Positions 7,064-11,105 of a stretch of DNA of 11,105 nucleotides are shown here, one piece after another. The stretch's first letter is position 1; every line of letters starts with the position of its first letter. Position numbers and translations under genes: made by a program. The notes under the pieces were generated by a model that was not told the DNA's origin, did not search any database, and was given only the letters and a program-made list of their open reading frames with translations. The stretch spans positions 1 to 11,105 of the forward strand of contig PXDL01000450.1 in the NCBI GenBank assembly GCA_003566395.1. The letters are read 5' to 3'. Source of the stretch: Balneolia bacterium. GTDB lineage: Bacteria; Bacteroidota; Rhodothermia; Balneolales; Cyclonatronaceae.

Positions 7064-9235
7064 TTCAGACCGGACGGCTTCCCGCACATACCGGATTTCC
7101 GCGTAGGAGCAGTCGCCGCCAAGCGCATCACGGATTTCACGCAGGAAGCCGCTGTCATTTCGCTCAAGTTCGAGCTTGATGCGCTTAATTTTCTCATCAG
7201 AAACAAGATCGCGAAGCTCAAGCAGTCCGCGATTTACACAGCCCGCAATATGCCCCTCAATAGTTGATGCCGCCAAACCGCGTTCCTCGGCTATATCAGC
7301 CACGCTTTTCCCGTTCCTGAACAGTTGAAAAGTTTCATTCATGCTGCCTCCGGTGCTCCCTTTTTTCTTTTTGGATGTCGCACTCCTGAAAGAACTTCCC
7401 GTCGGTTTGCTTTTCGGTACGGCCGGTTTTATACCTTTTTTTCTGCAATAAGGCACAATTACATCAAGAAAAACTTTTCCGTACCGCTCCACTTTTTTAT
7501 CACCGAAACCGTGAACAGCGTGGAGATCCTGCTTGCTTTGCGGGAAGCGCGTCGCCAGATCGTGAAGGGAGGCATCGCTTAAAATCACGAAGGGCGGCAC
7601 ATTCATGCCGTCGGCCAGTTTCTTGCGTGCTTCGCGCAGTTTATTGAATAGCAGCTGATCCGATTCCGGCCGTTTCTGCGAGGCTTTCGGCTCCTTTGTT
7701 TCCGCCGGACGATGGACCGTAAATGCTTTCTCTCCTTTCAGCAGTTTCATGCTCTCCTGGTTGAGTTTGAATACGGCATGCGGTTCGCCTTCCCGTCGTA
7801 TGTACCCCTGCGCCGCCAGTTCCTGAATTATTTCCTTCCAAAATTCTGTGCTCTGATCCTGCCCGGCCCGGTACGTGGGCAGTTCACGCATCCAGGGCTG
7901 AATTTTTCGGGATTTCGACCCGCGCAACAGCAGGGTGATGACTTCCGCCCCATAATTCTGTTTCAACCGGGCGATGGCCGAAAGCGCCTTTTGCGCCTCT
8001 GTGGTATAATCGTACTCTACGTATTTTGTCAGGCAGACATCACAATTGCCGCAGCTATCGGGGTGTGGTTCACCGAAATAGTTCATCAGATACTGACGCC
8101 GGCAGGTTTTGATCTCGCAAAACTCCACCATCTGATTCAGTTTTTTAAGCATGATGCGCGTCTGATCTTCATTATCTTCTATGGTGGCAAAGTAACGCAG
8201 CGTACTCAAGTCTCCGTAATCCAGAAACAACAGCGCCGTTGAAGGCAGCCCGTCGCGACCCGCCCGGCCCGTTTCCTGATAATAACTCTCGATATTTTTG
8301 GGCAAATTCATGTGAACCACAAAGCGAACATTCGATTTGTCGATGCCCATCCCGAATGCGATTGTCGCCACGATGATTCTGACCTCATCCCGTAAAAAAA
8401 GGTCCTGTGTCCGGGCGCGTTCTTCGCGGCTCAATCCGGCGTGGTAGGGCAACGCCTGATAGCCCATCTCACTAAGCTCTGCGGCAAGTTCTTCGGTACT
8501 GCTGCGCCTCAGGGTGTAAATAATGCCTGCATCAGCTTTATTGCGATCCAGATAAGCACTCAGCTCATCCATCTCATTTCCCGAAGGACGCACCTCATAG
8601 CGGATATTACTCCGGTTGAAGCTCGAGATCAGCACTTCCGGCTTGTCCAGATTCAGCTTGTTGATGATGTCGTTTCGCGTGGTTTTGTCGGCGCTTGCCG
8701 TTAATGCGATTACGGGCGTGCCGGGGAACCACTCGCGCAGGCTCGCAAGTTCGAGATAGTCGGGCCGGAAATCGTGGCCCCAATGGGAGATACAGTGCGC
8801 CTCATCAACGGCAAACAAACTGATGTCGATTTCGCGCAGGGTGAGCATAAGCGTTGAGCGCTGATCCTTGAACCGCTCCGGAGCCACATACAGCAGTTTC
8901 AGCTCTCCGGATTTGAGACGGGAAAGCACCTGCTGCTGCGCGGGTATATCCATAGAAGAATTCAGGAATGCCGCTTCAACGCCGGCAGCCGTAAGCGCAT
9001 CAACCTGATCTTTCATAAGCGCAATCAGCGGCGACACCACAACAGCGGTGCCCTTGTTCATGAGAGCCGGAATCTGATAGCAAAGGGATTTTCCGCCACC
9101 GGTGGGCATCAGCACAAACACATCCCGGCCGCTTTCTAATTGCCGGATGGCTTTTTCCTGATTCGGCCTGAATTCATCGTAGCCGAAATACGTTTTAAGT
9201 ATCGTTTTTGCGTCTTGTTGATCCGTTTCTGTCAT
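7055..9235 (-). CDS. recQ: RecQ family ATP-dependent 3'-5' DNA helicase
   Basis: This 726-residue protein is full length. Motifs in order: RPNQEKAI (motif 0, 23-30), MPTGGGKS (Walker A, 43-50), AVDEAHCISHWGHDFRPDY (Walker B/DEAH with the RecQ aromatic loop, 142-160), ALTASA (177-182) and YQETGRAGRDG (motif VI, 319-329). The RQC zinc ligands are C378, C395, C398 and C401, with the same spacing as in E. coli RecQ. A winged-helix region follows (about 405-515), then an HRDC domain (about 525-600), a Lys-rich linker (SKKKKG, 621-626) and a C-terminal helix-turn-helix (about 632-690), as in many Bacteroidota and Firmicutes RecQs. It unwinds duplex and recombination intermediates in DNA repair and replication restart. 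The ATG is at 9233-9235. It is monocistronic here and converges on the phosphate transporter. Confidence 0.96.
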   Translation of the reverse strand: MTETDQQDAKTILKTYFGYDEFRPNQEKAIRQLESGRDVFVLMPTGGGKSLCYQIPALMNKGTAVVVSPLIALMKDQVDALTAAGVEAAFLNSSMDIPAQQQVLSRLKSGELKLLYVAPERFKDQRSTLMLTLREIDISLFAVDEAHCISHWGHDFRPDYLELASLREWFPGTPVIALTASADKTTRNDIINKLNLDKPEVLISSFNRSNIRYEVRPSGNEMDELSAYLDRNKADAGIIYTLRRSSTEELAAELSEMGYQALPYHAGLSREERARTQDLFLRDEVRIIVATIAFGMGIDKSNVRFVVHMNLPKNIESYYQETGRAGRDGLPSTALLFLDYGDLSTLRYFATIEDNEDQTRIMLKKLNQMVEFCEIKTCRRQYLMNYFGEPHPDSCGNCDVCLTKYVEYDYTTEAQKALSAIARLKQNYGAEVITLLLRGSKSRKIQPWMRELPTYRAGQDQSTEFWKEIIQELAAQGYIRREGEPHAVFKLNQESMKLLKGEKAFTVHRPAETKEPKASQKRPESDQLLFNKLREARKKLADGMNVPPFVILSDASLHDLATRFPQSKQDLHAVHGFGDKKVERYGKVFLDVIVPYCRKKGIKPAVPKSKPTGSSFRSATSKKKKGSTGGSMNETFQLFRNGKSVADIAEERGLAASTIEGHIAGCVNRGLLELRDLVSDEKIKRIKLELERNDSGFLREIRDALGGDCSYAEIRYVREAVRSERV

Positions 9236-9366
9236 CAGCTTTTTTCTGTGATGAGTATCAGCATGCCCAAACCTTACACATCTGCATTTTAGGTTCTTCA
9301 GATTAATTTATTCGCTCAATGATAACGGGATTTGCCTGTTGTACCAACCTTAACTACGATAATTGA

Positions 9367-9418
9367 CTTTTTAGCTTCCTTCGCAATTCAGTTTGCTGAA
9401 GGCTTTGGCTAAACAAAG
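9367..9418 (+). repeat. Extended imperfect palindrome
   Basis: CCTTCGCAA (9378-9386) pairs with TTGC-T-GAAGG (9393-9402) as a 9-bp stem with one bulged T and a TTCAGT loop. Outside it, across a small internal loop, TTTAGC (9370-9375) pairs with GCTAAA (9408-9413), or CTTTTTAGC with GCTAA and AAAG using a two-base bulge. It has no T-tract. It overlaps a weak promoter candidate, so it could be an operator, a folded 5' element or a single REP-like unit. Confidence 0.45.
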
Positions 9419-9430
9419 GAATGAAAATGC

Positions 9431-9611
9431 AGGCGGACGGGTTTCTATTTGATAAGTCTCCGTTAATCAAATGCTTTAACTTGAAAACTTAAATTAGGTA
9501 AAAAATCGCCTGAGTGAATCGAAAATCATAACGATATTCTTCACACTTCATAAGTTTTTGATATTACTGTTTTCGCCATGCCCGAATAGAGAAACCTGTT
9601 CGCTTTTTTTT
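9431..9611 (+). ncRNA. Candidate structured non-coding RNA or PAS-gene leader
   Basis: Hand-folding gives a nested structure. P1: 9431-9446 pairs with 9590-9605 over 16 continuous base pairs (13 Watson-Crick, three G-U), the 3' arm running into eight Ts (9604-9611). P2: ATTTGATAA (9447-9455) with TT-A-ATCAAAT (9463-9472). P3: TTGAAAACTTA (9481-9491) with TAAGTTTTTGA (9551-9561), 11 pairs including two G-U. P4: TGA-GTGAA (9511-9518) with TTCAC-ACT-TCA (9540-9550). The wobble pairs would be A-C mismatches on the minus strand, which favours plus-strand transcription. A closing stem, a central open region (9447-9480 opposite 9562-9589) and an apical stem resemble the outline of 6S RNA, but no 6S sequence signature was verified. 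It could equally be a cis-acting leader of the PAS gene 48 bases downstream. Confidence 0.4.
9583..9611 (+). terminator. Candidate intrinsic terminator or attenuator upstream of the PAS gene
   Basis: CGAATAG (9583-9589) pairs with CTGTTCG (9596-9602), seven pairs with one T-G wobble and an AGAAAC loop. One C later comes a run of eight Ts (9604-9611). No plus-strand protein gene precedes it, since recQ runs the other way, so it implies a short transcript ending here or attenuation of the PAS mRNA. Its 3' arm is also part of the longer P1 helix (9431-9446 with 9590-9605), so the two pairings exclude each other. Confidence 0.55.
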
Positions 9612-9658
9612 AATAAAGGTTTATATTCACCCAGATTTTTACCTATAGTATTTTCCCT

Positions 9659-10915
9659 ATGCTTGATAATAAACTCCTAAGCACGCTCAAATCTCTTGCC
9701 AAAGATGACGCTTCTTTCGCCAAATTGAAGGAGCTTTTTGAACGTGAGCGCTCGGAAAAAGAAAGTTACGAGTCCTATCTCGACCTTCTTGAATCTGCCG
9801 TACGAAACGATTACGATTCCATTCTTGTAACCGATCTGGAACTAAATAAGCCCGGTCCGCGCATCTGCTACGTCAACGACGGTTTCGAGAAAATGACCGG
9901 TTATACCCGAGATGAAGTTATAGGCAAAACACCCCGTATTCTTCAGGGTGAAAAAACCGACCGGAAGACTCTCGATCGTCTCCGTGAAAACCTGGAAAAA
10001 GGAAATTCATTTTTCGGTCAAACCGTCAACTACCGAAAAGACGGCTCCGAATACATCAATCAGTGGGATATTCATCCACTCACAAACCGCAAGGGCGAAG
10101 TAACTCACTGGGTATCCTATCAGCACGACATCACCGAGCGCAAACGTTCGGAGAAAAAAATTATGGATACCAACACAGATTTTGACGATCTGTTTGAAGA
10201 ATCCAAAAAAGCTTATGCCGATCTTGATACCGACGGCACCCTGCTTGATTCCAACAAGGCGTTCAGACAGATGCTGGGCTATGTTCAGGAAGAGCTTTCC
10301 GGTTCAAAACTTTGGGAACTCACCCCTTCCAACGCGGTGGCTAATGTAAAAGCCGTTTTCAGCGAAGGTACGCTCGAAGATGTGAATCCGGACAATCAGT
10401 TTAAAATCATGTTTCGTCGTAAAAACGGGATGCCCGTTCAGGCTGATGCCACCTTCAGGCCTATTTCTGTGGATGGCAAAAAACGAGTCCGCGCTACGGT
10501 TTCCAATGCAAGCATGAAGAAAAACGTGCTCGAAATATTAAAGAAGCGCAACACCGGCTTCGATAAGATTTTCGAGCGTAAGAACGACTTTACCTACGGC
10601 TTCAGTTTCAGTAACTCGGATATGGTGATCGACTGGATTTCAGAAGGATTTGAAGCGCTAACCGGCTATACGCCCGAAGAGTGTAAAGGCAAAAACGGAT
10701 TCTCAAAAATCATTCATCCCGATGACCACAAACTACTTGATGAGCACTATGCCAAAATTAAAAACGGAAAATCCGCGACCCTTACTTTCCGGATTCAAAC
10801 CAAAGATGGCAGCGTGAATAAGGTAATGGATTACTCCAAACCTGATGCTGAAAAGCAAGATTCGTACAAAGGCGCTTTCATAGCAGCCGGAAAAGAAGCT
10901 CTTAAAACCGTCTGA
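9659..10915 (+). CDS. Triple-PAS-domain sensory protein without an output domain
   Basis: This 418-residue soluble protein has a charged helical N-terminus (about 1-48) and three PAS domains. PAS1 (about 50-162) is LOV-like: GKTPRILQG (89-97), NYRKDGSEYIN (124-134), YQHDITERK (154-162). It keeps residues equivalent to the flavin-contacting Gln and Asn positions (Q96, N124, N134, Q155) but has Pro (P92) where photoactive LOV domains have the adduct-forming Cys. PAS2 spans about 172-288 (LDSNKAFRQMLGY). PAS3, PAS_3-like, spans about 300-412 (EGFEALTGYTPEE, then IIHPDDH). No histidine kinase, GGDEF, HTH or methyl-accepting domain follows, and the reading frame ends cleanly before a strong terminator. 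It has no signal peptide or membrane segment. It probably works by binding a partner; ligand and partner are unknown. The ATG at 9659 has no obvious Shine-Dalgarno sequence. Confidence 0.85.
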   Translation: MLDNKLLSTLKSLAKDDASFAKLKELFERERSEKESYESYLDLLESAVRNDYDSILVTDLELNKPGPRICYVNDGFEKMTGYTRDEVIGKTPRILQGEKTDRKTLDRLRENLEKGNSFFGQTVNYRKDGSEYINQWDIHPLTNRKGEVTHWVSYQHDITERKRSEKKIMDTNTDFDDLFEESKKAYADLDTDGTLLDSNKAFRQMLGYVQEELSGSKLWELTPSNAVANVKAVFSEGTLEDVNPDNQFKIMFRRKNGMPVQADATFRPISVDGKKRVRATVSNASMKKNVLEILKKRNTGFDKIFERKNDFTYGFSFSNSDMVIDWISEGFEALTGYTPEECKGKNGFSKIIHPDDHKLLDEHYAKIKNGKSATLTFRIQTKDGSVNKVMDYSKPDAEKQDSYKGAFIAAGKEALKTV

Positions 10916-10936
10916 ACCCGATTTTTCATAACAGCT

Positions 10937-10976
10937 AAAAGCCCCGCTTCCGGTTTACCGGACGGGGCTTTTTTTT
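10937..10976 (+). terminator. Strong intrinsic terminator of the PAS gene
   Basis: AAAAGCCCCG (10937-10946) pairs with CGGGGCTTTT (10963-10972), and TCCGG (10949-10953) with CCGGA (10958-10962) around a TTTA loop; two unpaired bases lie between the arms. A run of eight Ts (10969-10976) follows. It begins 21 bases after the stop codon. Confidence 0.95.
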
Positions 10977-11105
10977 GTATCAGCCGGCAAAACAAGAAAC
11001 ATGCTTAGAAAACAGACCAGAAATCGCTACGTCGCTACATCTTTAAATCGCTCAATCAACTATTCGAAGATGTGAGCTTAAAAGAACCGCTTCCTGATTT
11101 AACGA
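10977..11105 (+). other. Unresolved right edge, possible start of an unrecognised reading frame
   Basis: After the terminator, the plus-strand frame from 11009 stays open to the edge (32 codons) and reads protein-like near its end (LNQLFEDV, then LKEPLPDL). It has no ATG; the only usual alternative start is GTG at 11072. A different frame with ATG at 11001 stops after 24 codons. The segment is too short to call. A minus-strand gene end is also possible. Confidence 0.15.

Larger units (their letters stand above)
9236..9658. other. 423-base gene-free region between divergent recQ and PAS genes
   Basis: No convincing protein-coding frame is seen on either strand. On the minus strand, AAGGTTTG (9275 to 9268) is a one-mismatch -7 box about 32 bases before the recQ start, without a matching -33 element. 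On the plus strand TTG (9363-9365) and TCAGTTTG (9388-9395, one mismatch to TAnnTTTG) are 22 bases apart, within the allowed spacing, and would start a transcript near 9400. The rest holds the inverted repeats, candidate structured RNA and terminator listed separately. Confidence 0.6.

Noticed and set aside
9363..9391. TTGACT as a sigma-70 -35 box for a plus-strand transcript
   Set aside because: No TATAAT-like sequence lies 16-18 bases downstream, and Bacteroidota primary promoters use a different consensus.
9427..9492. 21-codon ORF with an AAAGGA six bases before its ATG, a possible leader peptide
   Set aside because: Its composition is unremarkable, it overlaps the P1-P3 helices of the candidate RNA, and Shine-Dalgarno sites are not the norm for genes in this window.
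9806..10144. Calling PAS1 a blue-light LOV photoreceptor
   Set aside because: The adduct-forming cysteine is replaced by proline (P92), so canonical LOV photochemistry is excluded.
10949..10962. TCCGG-TTTA-CCGGA shared with the hairpin at 4060-4077 as a possible repeat family
   Set aside because: Two short GC-rich palindromes at gene ends are expected from terminator-type hairpins; the sequence similarity is limited to the CCGG stem.
11024..11038. Tandem repeat TCGCTAC, G, TCGCTAC
   Set aside because: Only two short copies with no further units; a chance duplication is the simplest explanation.
1..11105. CRISPR array, insertion sequence, phage genes, toxin-antitoxin or defence cassette
   Set aside because: No regularly spaced repeats, transposase, integrase, small paired toxin-type genes or defence domains were seen on either strand.

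Overview
The window looks like chromosomal DNA from a Balneolota/Rhodothermota-type member of the Bacteroidota-Chlorobi group, probably from a saline habitat. The evidence is a type IX secretion (T9SS) C-terminal sorting domain beginning NYPNPFNP, a gliding-motility GldC homologue, ATG starts without clear Shine-Dalgarno sequences, and two sodium-coupled transporters. The exact lineage is inferred from sequence style and was not tested.

Left part (1-2365): the end of an RluA-family pseudouridine synthase, gldC and a sodium:solute symporter lie close together on the plus strand (gaps of about 45 and 56 bases) and are probably co-transcribed. Middle (2366-7027): an AT-rich promoter region, a secreted T9SS cargo protein closed by two hairpins (the second a textbook terminator), a TSUP (TauE/SafE-type) anion exporter, and a Na+/phosphate cotransporter with a cytoplasmic PhoU domain. 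Right part (7028-11105): recQ on the minus strand, convergent with the phosphate transporter; a 423-base gene-free region; a three-PAS protein with no output domain, ended by a strong terminator; and a short unresolved tail.

The protein-coding content is mostly ordinary housekeeping, transport and secretion. No defence system, mobile element, CRISPR array, tRNA or rRNA is visible.

The least explained part is 9236-9658. On the plus strand it can fold into a nested structure closed by a 16-bp long-range helix (9431-9446 with 9590-9605), which runs straight into an eight-T tract. The G-U wobbles in the helix favour plus-strand transcription. This fits either a free-standing structured RNA of about 180 nt, with an outline resembling 6S RNA, or a terminator-controlled leader of the PAS gene. 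It rests on hand-folding only.
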